Origin: Jaenimonas drosophilae
Lineage: Eukaryota > Euglenozoa > Kinetoplastea > Trypanosomatida > Trypanosomatidae
Length of the DNA stretch: 64,000 bases
Assembly (NCBI GenBank): GCA_030849065.1
Contig: JASAON010001619.1
Span: forward strand, 41,691-105,690
Direction: 5' to 3'
Positions within the stretch are counted from its first letter, which is position 1, and each line of letters begins with the position of its first letter. Below the pieces are notes generated by a model. It saw nothing but the letters and a program-made list of their open reading frames with translations. It did not search any database and was not told the origin of the DNA. Position numbers and translations under genes: made by a program. Shown here one piece after another: positions 18,461-27,806 of the stretch.

Positions 18461-20368
18461 ATGGGACGGCGACGTACGCGGAACTTTTCTCTTCGGCTTG
18501 GATTGGCCATTTGCACCGTCTGCGCATGCTCTAGTGCCTACCAACGATGGAGGCTACGGGCTGGCGCGGTACAACAGTGCGAGAACCCACAACCACCCCA
18601 ACCCCGTGAGCAGCGATGGGAATCACTGCGTAGCTCATCCATGGCAGAACCATTTGATGTGCTCGTGGTTGGCGGAGGTCTCACTGGTCTTTATACCGCC
18701 GTGGATGCGGCACAACGTGGTTTACGGGTGGCGTTGGTGGAGGCCCGCGACTTCGGCAGCGGCAACACCTCACAGATGCCTATCCTCACTCCTGGCGCAT
18801 TCCCCTACGTTCAGCGTGCGCTACGCCAACGCGATCTTCTGTGGTTTCAGCGGGCGAAGGAGGCGTTGATGGCTGGCCACGTATGGAGGAATGTTGCTCC
18901 AGACGCCACCGCTGCTTCATCCTTTGTTGCAAGTGCATTGACGGATGAGATGAGCGAGGTGCCAGTCATGCCGTCCTCCTCCATGCCGGCGTATGGAAGA
19001 ACCACACCCACGTACACCCTCCTTCCTGCTCTTCATCGCAGTGAGGTGGTTGAGTTCTGTGTGGCTGCGGCCATTAGCACCATGATGAGCCCGTTTTATG
19101 GGGCATGGCGTCCGTGTTGGGTAGTGGGTGGCCACAACCTTCGTGAAGGCCTTCCAGGCATCCAGGGAGATGTGTTTGGTGGGATTCAGAGCAATGACCT
19201 TCCCTTGAGTGGGACGGTGGCGGCGGTGCAGCTCGCACGAACTGCTGAGGCGTTGGGCGTGGTCCCCCTGAGCTACGCCGCCCTCACCGCGGTGAGGGAG
19301 CATGTGGAGCAGGGTAGCTGCCAGCGCACTTTTTGCGCCAAGATTCGTGATGAAATTGATCCCCAACACCGTACTGTGGAGGCCCACTGCCGCAGCGTCA
19401 TCAACTGCACAGGTGCCTGGGTGGATGAGGTTAAGGCGCTACTTCCTGGCAATGCCACCGATCCTATTCCTTCGGCAACAGGCCGCATTCCCACGTATTC
19501 CTACGCCATCGTACCGCAGGAGGCCCTGCTGAACGCCTCCACGGGTGAGCGTATGATGGATCATCTTCCGCGTGGAACCTCTGCCCTGCATGTTTCATCC
19601 ACACGCTTCAGCTTCTCCTCCGTCATGGTGCTTCCGTGGTATCAAGGAACGATGCTGGTCGGGCCAACGATTGCCGTGATGGAACATATTCAGCCGCCAT
19701 GCACCTCCACCTATTCGATGCAAGGTGCGCCATCATCTGCACAACGCGAGCGCATGGCTTCTGGTCTGGAGAGTTGTGGGCTAAAGATGGATCCCTCTCG
19801 GAACGTTCTCTCCACCGTTGATGTTCTCGCGCCATCGATGAAGTTGCCATCGGAGGTGCCATTTGCGGCAGAGGTGATGCGTCGCGGCCATTGCATTTAC
19901 GTCTCGCAGCAGCGCAAGGCTGAGGAGACGGACGAAACCTCCGCCACCCAACCCGCGCCATTCGTGCATGTCTATGGTGGAACGCCTCTTTTTGCACGAG
20001 ATATCGCAGAGAGTGCCGTGGATGCGCTGCTCACACAGACCTCTGCCGTGGATGGGGCCACGAAGGAAAAGATACGTCCTTGTGCAACGCGGTTTTTGAG
20101 GCTGATGCCACTGACGCTGATGCCAGAGGGTAGCGAGCCTTCCACAGAAGATAAACTACGCGCACTGCTGCGTCCGGAAGTGTATGTGGAGAGGTTGGAA
20201 GACCTCTTCTTTCGTCGGCTGCTTGTGGGCTACACAAGCCCTGGCGAGGCAGCTGCGGCATTGCCACATGTGGCGAAGTTGGTGGCCCGTGAGCGCGGAT
20301 GGAGTGCTGAGCGTACTGCCGCTGAGGTGCAGTCTGTTCGAGTCTGCCTGAGTGGTTCTGGCTCCTAA
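18461..20368 (+). CDS. Divergent FAD-dependent glycerol-3-phosphate dehydrogenase-like oxidoreductase
   Basis: Starting at ATG 18461, directly after AG 18449-18450/18455-18456, the protein has 635 residues; a longer frame from 18296 lies in the T-rich UTR. The N-terminal Arg-rich stretch followed by LAICTVCACSSA could be a mitochondrial signal or anchor. The Rossmann motif VLVVGGGLTGLYTAVDAA with VALVEARDFGSG (about residues 66-105) is that of the GlpD/GPD2 family. LARTAEALGVVPLSYAALTAV, CRSVINCTGAWVDEV and MVLPWYQGTMLVGPT follow in family order. The usual HGGxRYL substrate motif is replaced by TPGAFPYVQ, so the substrate may differ. Mitochondrial GPD2 passes electrons from glycerol-3-phosphate to ubiquinone. 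Confidence 0.72.
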   Translation: MGRRRTRNFSLRLGLAICTVCACSSAYQRWRLRAGAVQQCENPQPPQPREQRWESLRSSSMAEPFDVLVVGGGLTGLYTAVDAAQRGLRVALVEARDFGSGNTSQMPILTPGAFPYVQRALRQRDLLWFQRAKEALMAGHVWRNVAPDATAASSFVASALTDEMSEVPVMPSSSMPAYGRTTPTYTLLPALHRSEVVEFCVAAAISTMMSPFYGAWRPCWVVGGHNLREGLPGIQGDVFGGIQSNDLPLSGTVAAVQLARTAEALGVVPLSYAALTAVREHVEQGSCQRTFCAKIRDEIDPQHRTVEAHCRSVINCTGAWVDEVKALLPGNATDPIPSATGRIPTYSYAIVPQEALLNASTGERMMDHLPRGTSALHVSSTRFSFSSVMVLPWYQGTMLVGPTIAVMEHIQPPCTSTYSMQGAPSSAQRERMASGLESCGLKMDPSRNVLSTVDVLAPSMKLPSEVPFAAEVMRRGHCIYVSQQRKAEETDETSATQPAPFVHVYGGTPLFARDIAESAVDALLTQTSAVDGATKEKIRPCATRFLRLMPLTLMPEGSEPSTEDKLRALLRPEVYVERLEDLFFRRLLVGYTSPGEAAAALPHVAKLVARERGWSAERTAAEVQSVRVCLSGSGS

Positions 20369-20569
20369 GTATGCCTCTGTGTGATGATGATGGCAACTAC
20401 TCGCGTTGATCATCTTTTCGTACATGTGAGGACGTCTTCTGAGGGCTTTACCTGCTTCTCCTCTCCTTTCCCTTACACCTTACTACAGGTTGCACCATTC
20501 TTCCTCTCACAGCCCACCTTACAGACTTCTCTCCACACACCTACTCTAACGGTGTTGTGTATCAGCAAC

Positions 20570-21919
20570 ATGAACGAAGCCACTTTTTGGTTCTTTGCGT
20601 ATGGCACGGAAATGAGTGCATCCGGGCTCACCGTGCGTATTCGGGACGTCCTGGGTTCTTCAGATGCATCATCATCCGCTGTGGTGTTGGAATCCATTCC
20701 TGCATACGTGCAGGGCTACCGACTCACACTCTCTGCGGTAAGCGCAGAAGGCCCGCGCTATGCTTGTGCCAACATCTTCCCGATTGCCAAGCGCCGACCA
20801 TGCGTGGAAGGTGCGGAGAAGCGTCAGCAGCCACTTGATGCCTATCACCTTCCCCCCTCTGCGGATGGCCGACTGTACGGTGTGTTGCATCAAGTACCAG
20901 AAGGTGTGCGTGCAGCCCTCATGGAGGCCATCAGCCGCAGTGGCTCATACAACGTATCGGCACTGCTTCCATGCTTCCCTGCAGATGGTGGTGAAGATGT
21001 GAGCGCGCTGGTGGTGGCGGCCATGGACCTGGAGCTGGCAGAGCGGACCTACGAGCTCAGCGGGCTCTCCTCGATATGGAAGGAGATGGATGGCGCAGCA
21101 ACACGTTGGCCATACACGCACTGGTGCCGGTGCATTGCAACACCACGAGTAGCCCCGAGCACCGCCTACCTCTCTGCCTTGCGAAACGCCTTTGAAGAGT
21201 GCGCCCTGAAGCTATCTGCATCCACCGACTACATGAAGGCCTACGGTTGTGTCATGGCCGCCGCCGCCACAGATGCCATTACACCACGTGATGTGGCACA
21301 CGAACCCAAAGAGGCGAAGGTGTGGTACTTCGCCTACGGCTCCAACATGTCGTTTGAGCAGTTTTGTGTACGTTGTGGCCCACCCTACCAACGCAGGCCG
21401 GTGCGGCTGGAGGAGTGGGTGCTCATCCCCAACAAGACGCCGCTTGCGCATCACTACGCCTCCTTTGGCTACTACAACATTGAGTCGGTGGCGGTGCGTG
21501 AGAACAAGGCCTCGACGGGGGAGGTTCCGACGGAGGACCCCAACAATGGCATGCCTCGGTACGTGTGTGGGGCAGCCTACGAAATCAGTCTAGAACAGCT
21601 GGAGATGATGGATGGTTATGAAACGGGCTACACACGTGAGTTGGTGCGGTGCGAGGATATCGCTGAGGAACTGAAGGATGCACCTGAGGAGGTGCAGAAG
21701 GCTCTTGCGGCCAGCCCTACCGTAGACGGTAGCTACGATTGCTGGGCCTATCTTGCCATTGATACTAACGAAACCTTGCTTCCATCAAAGGAGTACGTCG
21801 CGCGTGTGCTTGAGGGCTCCGACATCCTCCCCGCAGCCTACATGGAGGCCATTCGGGCGGCACCAAAGAATCCACTGCGAAGCCCACGTCAGGATCAGCG
21901 CTTGAGGAAGGAAATCTGA
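20570..21919 (+). CDS. Tandem gamma-glutamylcyclotransferase-fold (AIG2/GGCT-like) protein
   Basis: Starting at ATG 20570 after the AG at 20564-20565, the protein has 449 residues with two related halves. The first opens WFFAYGTEMS and the second (about residue 250) opens WYFAYGSNMS, the signature strand and glycine loop of GGCT-fold proteins. The second copy also has the family-like RYVCGAAYEISLEQLEMMDGYETGY, with an acidic residue in the expected catalytic helix region. The first copy has lost the SN of the YGSN loop and the corresponding helix is weaker, so it may be structural. These enzymes release 5-oxoproline from gamma-glutamyl compounds. In kinetoplastids, trypanothione or glutathione turnover would be a plausible context (inference). 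Confidence 0.75.
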   Translation: MNEATFWFFAYGTEMSASGLTVRIRDVLGSSDASSSAVVLESIPAYVQGYRLTLSAVSAEGPRYACANIFPIAKRRPCVEGAEKRQQPLDAYHLPPSADGRLYGVLHQVPEGVRAALMEAISRSGSYNVSALLPCFPADGGEDVSALVVAAMDLELAERTYELSGLSSIWKEMDGAATRWPYTHWCRCIATPRVAPSTAYLSALRNAFEECALKLSASTDYMKAYGCVMAAAATDAITPRDVAHEPKEAKVWYFAYGSNMSFEQFCVRCGPPYQRRPVRLEEWVLIPNKTPLAHHYASFGYYNIESVAVRENKASTGEVPTEDPNNGMPRYVCGAAYEISLEQLEMMDGYETGYTRELVRCEDIAEELKDAPEEVQKALAASPTVDGSYDCWAYLAIDTNETLLPSKEYVARVLEGSDILPAAYMEAIRAAPKNPLRSPRQDQRLRKEI

Positions 21920-22339
21920 AAAACGTCCTCCTGTTTGTTGCGAAGTTGGAGGGTATATAACAACCGTCACGTGCGTACGTATATATATGCAAGTATTCTT
22001 CTTTCACACACACTCACACACTCTCATCACATGTGCTGTTTTCTCTTATGCGGGAGGCATGTGCTCCCCAGCATAGCTTGAGCGCGTACTTGTGCTGGTT
22101 GTGCGAGCCTCTATGTGAGGTTTGCACACCATTGTCTTTCTCCTGTTGCCTTTCATGACTTCAGCAATCATAATCGTATTCACCGTTGTGGTGTGTTTCC
22201 TCTGTGCGATTGATGTGCAGCTCACTACTCCTCAACAACAACATGTACGCTCCCTTATTACCCTTCTGTGTTGAAGTTTCACGTCGTGCGAACGAGGTAG
22301 CATCGGCATCCTAGTATTCATAGAACCAAAAAAAAAGCA
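21920..22339 (+). other. Intergenic region, no gene seen
   Basis: About 420 bases containing a short TATATATA stretch near 21978, a CA-rich stretch near 22005 and mixed T/C tracts. An A9 run lies just before the next ATG. Nothing codes convincingly. Confidence 0.4.
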
Positions 22340-23401
22340 ATGATTGCCATCTTTCATGAGCACTACAAGGTGCGCTACGCTCCACGGGGCATGGGTGCCT
22401 GGGTGCTCTACATCCTCACGCTCCTCCTCACCTTGGGCCTCTCCTTCATTCTGTGCTACTTCACACAAGATTTTTGGTCGTCGGTGAACTTCGTCGTGAC
22501 GATGCCCAAGTACGCCTTCACAGAGCGCTGCGCTCTCACTGTTCGAACGGTGATGGGGAAGGAATACCTCTGGACGTGCAATGATGTGCTCAATGAAGGG
22601 CTCGTTGGCTCCCCGCTGGAAATTTTGCCCTTCCTCTCCGTCTCCGCCATCACCTCGGAGGAGCTAAGCTGGATCATCTTCACGCTATCGGTTCCCATCA
22701 ATGACTTCAACACCTCCATCTACGAGAATCCAGAGAACCTTCCGACAGACACCCCACTTGATGCGGTGGATGAGGTTGTGTTTCTGCCAGAGCTGAGCTG
22801 CCAAATCAAGCATGAGCCGTTAGAGTTCCACATCATCACCGCCCCGCTCTTCACGTACCAACGCAAGGAAACCTTCATGCACCCCACCACCGCCACCACC
22901 TTCAGCTCAGGCCCGGTGTGCGCCCTCACAGAGGCAGATGCAGACTTCATCACCACAGCCCCCATCTCTGCGGAGAGCGAAGCCTACGCACGCGCCACCT
23001 ACGCTCAGAGCCCTTTTGAGGTTGCTGGATTTCAGCCATCTTCCTTGCTCGATCTGCGGCAGTTTGCCACGGGCTATACCGCTCGGAACCAGACCATTCA
23101 GCTACGTGTGCTCTCCGATGTGGAAGGAGGCATGGGAGTGCTGCCTGTGGAGCAGTCCATCAACGGGTTGTGGGATGATTTGGGATCCCTCAATGACTTC
23201 ACATGGGTGATGAAGTTGCGTTTGCCAGCCGCCGTGATTCCATACGCCCCATCTTTTTGGGAGTCGCTGAAGTTTGCGTGGGTGCAGTTCTTCGCCTGTG
23301 CCTTCATCTTTCAGTGGCTCATGTGGAACCTCCGTGGTATCATCGTCAAGGCGGGAATGGTGGATACCAACGCCTTCTTCCACACGAGGCGTGCGAAGTA
23401 G
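22340..23401 (+). CDS. TMEM231: TMEM231-like ciliary transition-zone (MKS module) protein
   Basis: A 353-residue protein with one membrane segment near the N terminus (about residues 20-42) and one near the C terminus (about 305-330), enclosing a large soluble domain, as in TMEM231. The C-terminal part PYAPSFWESLKFAWVQFF, FIFQWLMWNLRG and AGMVDTN matches the animal motif YQPGFWExxKFAWVQ almost residue for residue. ARNQTIQLRV upstream corresponds to ERNVTT. TMEM231 belongs to the MKS complex that gates membrane protein entry at the flagellar base. Its neighbour encodes a delta-type tubulin, another basal-body protein. The assignment rests on the FWExxKFAWVQ block plus topology. Confidence 0.8.
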   Translation: MIAIFHEHYKVRYAPRGMGAWVLYILTLLLTLGLSFILCYFTQDFWSSVNFVVTMPKYAFTERCALTVRTVMGKEYLWTCNDVLNEGLVGSPLEILPFLSVSAITSEELSWIIFTLSVPINDFNTSIYENPENLPTDTPLDAVDEVVFLPELSCQIKHEPLEFHIITAPLFTYQRKETFMHPTTATTFSSGPVCALTEADADFITTAPISAESEAYARATYAQSPFEVAGFQPSSLLDLRQFATGYTARNQTIQLRVLSDVEGGMGVLPVEQSINGLWDDLGSLNDFTWVMKLRLPAAVIPYAPSFWESLKFAWVQFFACAFIFQWLMWNLRGIIVKAGMVDTNAFFHTRRAK

Positions 23402-23611
23402 TTCTTACGGCAACAGACAAGACAGCTCTGCTCACCATCGCCGGTAGCTGTACGGGTGGTACGGGGTTGATGCTATCGTCACCCGTGGTGTGGTGATGTG
23501 CAACACACACACGCACATACAACATGATCTTCACACCAGTGAGGTGGCCATTCACACTTAAATTGGGTTCTGAACTTGGATGTTTCTCAACGCCATGCCC
23601 TCATACACCTC

Positions 23612-23631
23612 TCTTTTATCTTCTTTGGTAG
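23612..23631 (+). promoter_or_regulatory. Polypyrimidine tract and SL acceptor for the tubulin gene
   Basis: A T/C run at 23612-23625 is followed by AG at 23630-23631, nine bases before ATG 23640. The AG falls inside the longer frame from 23580, so that upstream start would be removed from the mature mRNA. Confidence 0.55.
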
Positions 23632-23639
23632 GCTCTGCG

Positions 23640-25265
23640 ATGGCCATTGTGGTGGTGCAGGTCGGGCAATGTGGCAATCAGCTCGGCGATGAGCTCTTCA
23701 CACAACTTTCGCTCATTACCAAGAATGGCCGTGAAGCTGTCAGCCCATTCTTCACACGCGATGGCAAAGCGCGTTGTATTCTTGTAGATTCCGAGCCAAA
23801 AGTGGTGCAGGGGGTACGTGCTCGGCATGCAGACTTCATTCGTCCAGAGAATGCTGTCTGTGGGCAGTCTGGCCGAGGAAATAATTGGGGGTTGGGCTAC
23901 TATGGCGTGAATGATCCGCACAGCCATCGTCATGAGAAGACTGAAGGTGGCCGGGCCTTCAAGAACCTGCGCAAGGGCCAACGTGAGGCTGATGATTCGT
24001 TGCTCGGGTCGGCGCTGCGGGCCATTCACATGGAAACACGCCGCACCTCCGATTGCGGAGATGGCTTTGAGGCTGTGCTGCTCATTCACAGCCTCGTTGG
24101 TGGCACAGGGAGTGGGATGGCCTCACGTCTGGCGGAAAAGATCCGCATGTACTTTGTGGAACCTCCAGATGGGGCAGAGGTGGATGAGGTGCTAGAAAAC
24201 AAGTGGATGCACCGCGATGGTCTGGATGGCATGTTGGTGGAAAAGCGACGAGCAAAGCACTTCGTGAGTATTGCCGTTGCCCCACAGGCTGTGGGCGAGC
24301 TTTCCACGCAGGGATTGAATGCCGCTCTCACCTTACAAGTGATGATGGCCAATGTAGATGCCATTTTGCTATTGCGTAATGATGATGCCATGATGCCTGG
24401 TGAGGAACGTAGCAGCAGTACCTCTGCCGGCTCTGGGAAGGCTTCTCTCCTTCAGCGCTGCATGACCTTCAAGGAGGCCAACGAAGTCTTCGTATCGCTG
24501 CTGCTGCCCATCTTCCACTACGGCGTCAAGGCAAGTGGCTCCATCACGACCCTCGTGCAGCAGTGTGCTCCACGAGGACCATCCAGCTTCCTCAGCAACA
24601 AGAGCGGGTTCGCTCTGCGTGGGCAACCACATCGTACAACTGCCGGAAACATCATCCTCACCCTCCTTCCTACACCTCAGAGGGTTTACACCAGGTTTCG
24701 TGAATCCGTGAATCGTGGCCGTTTCTACGCACTGAGTGGGGGCAAGGAGCTGATGCCCGGCTGTGCTCCAGAAATTCCGTGGAGTACCATCTTAACCTCA
24801 TCCGCCATGGATCGAGGCCCTCAGGAGGCCACCGAGGGCTCCCCAACAAGTCTTCCACGATTGAAGGGGAAGAAACCGTGCTCACCAACGGTTCCGATTC
24901 GGAGGAAACCAAAGCGGGTGCACTCACGCTTTTCAGACAGTGAGGGTGAGAGCGATGAGGATCAGTCAGAGATGGATCAACGCATGGTTTTGGTTCCGGT
25001 GCCTCCCCACCTACACAAGTACTATCAATCCCTTCGTGATGCTCCCGTGGCCTCTCTCTATCGCTCCCTGGAAGGAGTGGCGGTGCTAAACCAAGCCCGT
25101 GAGCTCAACGCTGCTTTGCTGTTTCCTCTGTTGCTTTCGGCGGCGGTGAAGGTGAAGACCGGAGCATTCCTCTCCACTTACCAAGATGTTGGCGTCTCGG
25201 GTGAGCGGATTGAGAAGGCCTATCACGAGGTGGCAGAAGTGCTGAGCAACGCAGAGGCACTCTAG
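23640..25265 (+). CDS. Delta-type tubulin
   Basis: A 541-residue tubulin-superfamily GTPase. The N terminus MAIVVVQVGQCGNQLG carries the GQCGNQ nucleotide motif. ILVDSEPKVV and GRGNNWGLGYYGV match delta-tubulin, where the sequence is (S/R)GNNWAxGY, rather than alpha, beta or gamma. The glycine loop LVGGTGSGMAS is intact (about residue 153). Insertions occur before the glycine loop (about 95-125), after it, and in an acidic/basic segment near 430-450 containing SEGESDEDQSE. Delta-tubulin is needed for basal-body triplet microtubules. Zeta-tubulin is the main alternative, since both occur in kinetoplastids; GNNW favours delta. The start lies nine bases after the SL acceptor at 23631. Confidence 0.72.
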   Translation: MAIVVVQVGQCGNQLGDELFTQLSLITKNGREAVSPFFTRDGKARCILVDSEPKVVQGVRARHADFIRPENAVCGQSGRGNNWGLGYYGVNDPHSHRHEKTEGGRAFKNLRKGQREADDSLLGSALRAIHMETRRTSDCGDGFEAVLLIHSLVGGTGSGMASRLAEKIRMYFVEPPDGAEVDEVLENKWMHRDGLDGMLVEKRRAKHFVSIAVAPQAVGELSTQGLNAALTLQVMMANVDAILLLRNDDAMMPGEERSSSTSAGSGKASLLQRCMTFKEANEVFVSLLLPIFHYGVKASGSITTLVQQCAPRGPSSFLSNKSGFALRGQPHRTTAGNIILTLLPTPQRVYTRFRESVNRGRFYALSGGKELMPGCAPEIPWSTILTSSAMDRGPQEATEGSPTSLPRLKGKKPCSPTVPIRRKPKRVHSRFSDSEGESDEDQSEMDQRMVLVPVPPHLHKYYQSLRDAPVASLYRSLEGVAVLNQARELNAALLFPLLLSAAVKVKTGAFLSTYQDVGVSGERIEKAYHEVAEVLSNAEAL

Positions 25266-25494
25266 ACCCGGGGAGGTACATATCTCGGACGTCTTCCTTC
25301 CATCGAGGGCGGTAATTGCATGTGTGCGCCGCAGGTACCCTCCTTCATGATGTGTGGAAGTGCTGCAAGTTGCTGCTGAAGGCATGTGATGGGAAGGCTG
25401 TACTCTTCAAGGCTTCTCTCTTCTGCTTGTTGCTTTTTTCTTTTCTCTAATAGTGTGAGACGTGTAGGTGTTGCATCATTGATTAACGCAGCAC
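25266..25494 (+). other. Intergenic region
   Basis: About 230 bases. A T/C-rich stretch near 25420-25447 is followed by AG dinucleotides and finally by GCAGCAC just before ATG 25495. No other element is seen. Confidence 0.35.
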
Positions 25495-27156
25495 ATGTCG
25501 TGCTCAGCACGTGTGCGTCTTTTTACAAGAAGTAGTGGAAGCTCTCTTCTTCACAAGAGTTGGAGCATACTTGGTGTACCACGGCGCAACTTCTCCTTCC
25601 ACATTCCGCAGATTGAGCGACTCACCAGCGTAGAAACGCCCAACTTGAGCGATGAAACCGTCATTTCATCATCAGGCAGACTTGCCAAACGAACCTTCAC
25701 CAAGATGGATGGAGAGGTGACAGATGAGGGAACATCCTCAGAAACAGGTGGCTTTACTTTTCCCGTTCGCGATGAAGATCGCGGAGTACTGAACCATGGC
25801 GTGAGCATGAATGCACGCTCCTTCATTGCAGAGGCAGAGGAGCAGTACCAGGCAACCTCTCACACCCTTCATCAGCTTCCTGGTGGGGAGGTGGAGATGC
25901 CCTACGAGACTCGCATTAACGAGGAAACTGGTGAGCTGGAGGTTGTACGAACATTTGCCGCCCCTTTCAGTGAATCCTACACACCATCATTCAAGGCGCG
26001 CATTGCCAATCCCCATCGCGAGGGAGAGCTAGAGGCACAACGACTGAGAGCCAGTACCTTTAAGCTGGATGCAGAGGCGGAGCTCAACGTGCGCAAAGAA
26101 CGGCAGCTGGAGGAGGTTTTGACCTCTCCCATGCCGCTGCTGCCAAAGATTGAGGAGATGCGGCTGCTACTGAAGGACTTCATAAACAACAAGCTCTCGA
26201 TTCAGCCCGGAACTGCAGAAACGATGATGCTGCTCCTTTCCCATGGAAGTAAGCAGCTACGTTTCAAGGGGATTTCTGGTGCTTCAACCCCAGCAAAGCA
26301 GCTTCAGCTCCGACGAACTCCAGAAGATGTACCCTTGTTGGATGAGATGCGGGCACTTTATCGGCACCAAAAGATGTGCTTTGTGGCGCCAACCCCTCTG
26401 CTGCAGGAACATCTCATGCTGACACTGAGTGCGGTGCAGGAGCCCAACCAGGCCACCTTTCAAGTTGCCAATCGCATCTTGTTGGACTGCGACCACTACG
26501 TTACACTGCCCACACGGACCACCTACGCCGCCTACTTTTCTGTATGCCACGTGAATAATGCGATGCCCTTTGCGATTGCCAGGATGAAGGATGCGGTGAT
26601 GCGCCTTAACATCTCCATGGATGCTGCCATGGCCACGGCACTGCTGAAGGGATTGAATGAACTGGGCTTCGTGGAAGAGGCCGTGGCGCTGTTGGGGCGT
26701 CTGGAGCACATTGTAATGACGGTTCCCCTCTTGAATGCCTCCTTGGAAACGTTGCTACTCTCGAAGCAACCTCTCGCCTGCTTCTCCGCGATGGAGGCAA
26801 CACGGGTGGCATCCATCAAGCCCAGCGCCGACACCTACACCTTGTTGCTCCTCGCCTGTGAGCAGTCGGGGCAGTGGAGCCGTGTAACGCAGATTCTTGG
26901 AGAGATGCAGAAGCGGAAGGTGAAGGGCAACACCCAGACACTCAACCTTCTCCTGAAAGGCCTTCTGAAGGAACGCCTGTGGACCTACGCGGAGCAACTT
27001 CACACCACCATGCAAGGGAAGGGCGTGGAGGTTTGGCCCGCACTTGAAGGTGCCCTTCAACAGCAGCAGCGATCACCAAAGGTCCGGACAGTTCGTGCTG
27101 AACATGGTCGCACAGCGAGACGTTCAACGCCTGGGCGTATGCCACACTCACATTAA
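25495..27156 (+). CDS. Mitochondrial PPR-repeat protein
   Basis: A 553-residue protein. The Arg/Ser-rich N terminus without acidic residues (first ~35 residues) suits a mitochondrial presequence. Helical repeats occupy about residues 300-520. The clearest PPR units are at ADTYTLLLLACEQSGQWSRV (about 440-475) and NTQTLNLLLKGLLKERLWTYAEQL (about 480-515), with weaker ones upstream (TTYAAYFSVCHV, MATALLKGLNELG). The region at residues 40-200 is acidic and probably an extension. Kinetoplastids use many PPR proteins in mitochondrial RNA stability, editing and ribosomes; which role applies here is not visible. Confidence 0.75.
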   Translation: MSCSARVRLFTRSSGSSLLHKSWSILGVPRRNFSFHIPQIERLTSVETPNLSDETVISSSGRLAKRTFTKMDGEVTDEGTSSETGGFTFPVRDEDRGVLNHGVSMNARSFIAEAEEQYQATSHTLHQLPGGEVEMPYETRINEETGELEVVRTFAAPFSESYTPSFKARIANPHREGELEAQRLRASTFKLDAEAELNVRKERQLEEVLTSPMPLLPKIEEMRLLLKDFINNKLSIQPGTAETMMLLLSHGSKQLRFKGISGASTPAKQLQLRRTPEDVPLLDEMRALYRHQKMCFVAPTPLLQEHLMLTLSAVQEPNQATFQVANRILLDCDHYVTLPTRTTYAAYFSVCHVNNAMPFAIARMKDAVMRLNISMDAAMATALLKGLNELGFVEEAVALLGRLEHIVMTVPLLNASLETLLLSKQPLACFSAMEATRVASIKPSADTYTLLLLACEQSGQWSRVTQILGEMQKRKVKGNTQTLNLLLKGLLKERLWTYAEQLHTTMQGKGVEVWPALEGALQQQQRSPKVRTVRAEHGRTARRSTPGRMPHSH

Positions 27157-27360
27157 ACTATCTCTTCACCGTCATAATGTATTGTGTAGTACGCCATGAT
27201 GTCTTCACTCGCGTTGCGATTGTTCTACCTGAAGTACCAAGCTACTTACATCATCTTCTCTTTCTTGTCTTTGTGTCTCGTACATTGTGTTGTAGCTCTA
27301 GTAAACACTCATTGCCGAGGTACGCGCTTCATTTCTGTGCATTCAGCAACGTACACAAAC

Positions 27361-27630
27361 ATGTCAGCCATTGTGAAGGATGAGTTCAAGACAGAAGTGA
27401 AGCCCTACGGAGATGTACGCAATAGCACCGGTGCAGGACCCTCTCAAACCGAAGGTTTTGGCATGCAGGGAGAGCCCATCTCTGCCACCTACCTCTGTGG
27501 TAGCTGCATGGCGTCTGTGCAACTCACGTCGCAGTCTATCCTGCAGTGCCCCAACTGCTCCCACGTCACGGGTTCCTCCTCTGTGTTCTACAAGCTCCGT
27601 ACAGAGGCAACCACGTACGATACCATCTAA
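27361..27630 (+). CDS. RPB12: RPB12/RPABC4-like zinc-ribbon RNA polymerase subunit
   Basis: An 89-residue protein started at ATG 27361; longer frames upstream are T-rich UTR. The C-terminal half holds the zinc ribbon YLCGSC...LQCPNC, then SSVFYKLRTEATTYDTI. This corresponds to the (Y)xCGxC...(I)RCxxC...YKxRT layout of RPB12/RPABC4, a subunit shared by RNA polymerases I, II and III. The Arg before the second CxxC of most homologues is Gln here. The N terminus is an unrelated extension. A second, more divergent ribbon gene lies 176 bases downstream. Confidence 0.65.
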   Translation: MSAIVKDEFKTEVKPYGDVRNSTGAGPSQTEGFGMQGEPISATYLCGSCMASVQLTSQSILQCPNCSHVTGSSSVFYKLRTEATTYDTI

Positions 27631-27806
27631 AGATAAGTTGTGGTACTATCAACCTTTTTTTTTCTCAGTGTGAGAGTGACACCCTCCCACACAAGTGCTG
27701 TACATGGAATGCCCCCGTACGGAAGTTGTTGCATGTTCCCAGGTACTACGACGTTTTCACCTCAATCTCATCTCCCGTATACTGCCATTTAGTGTATTCA
27801 AGAAGG

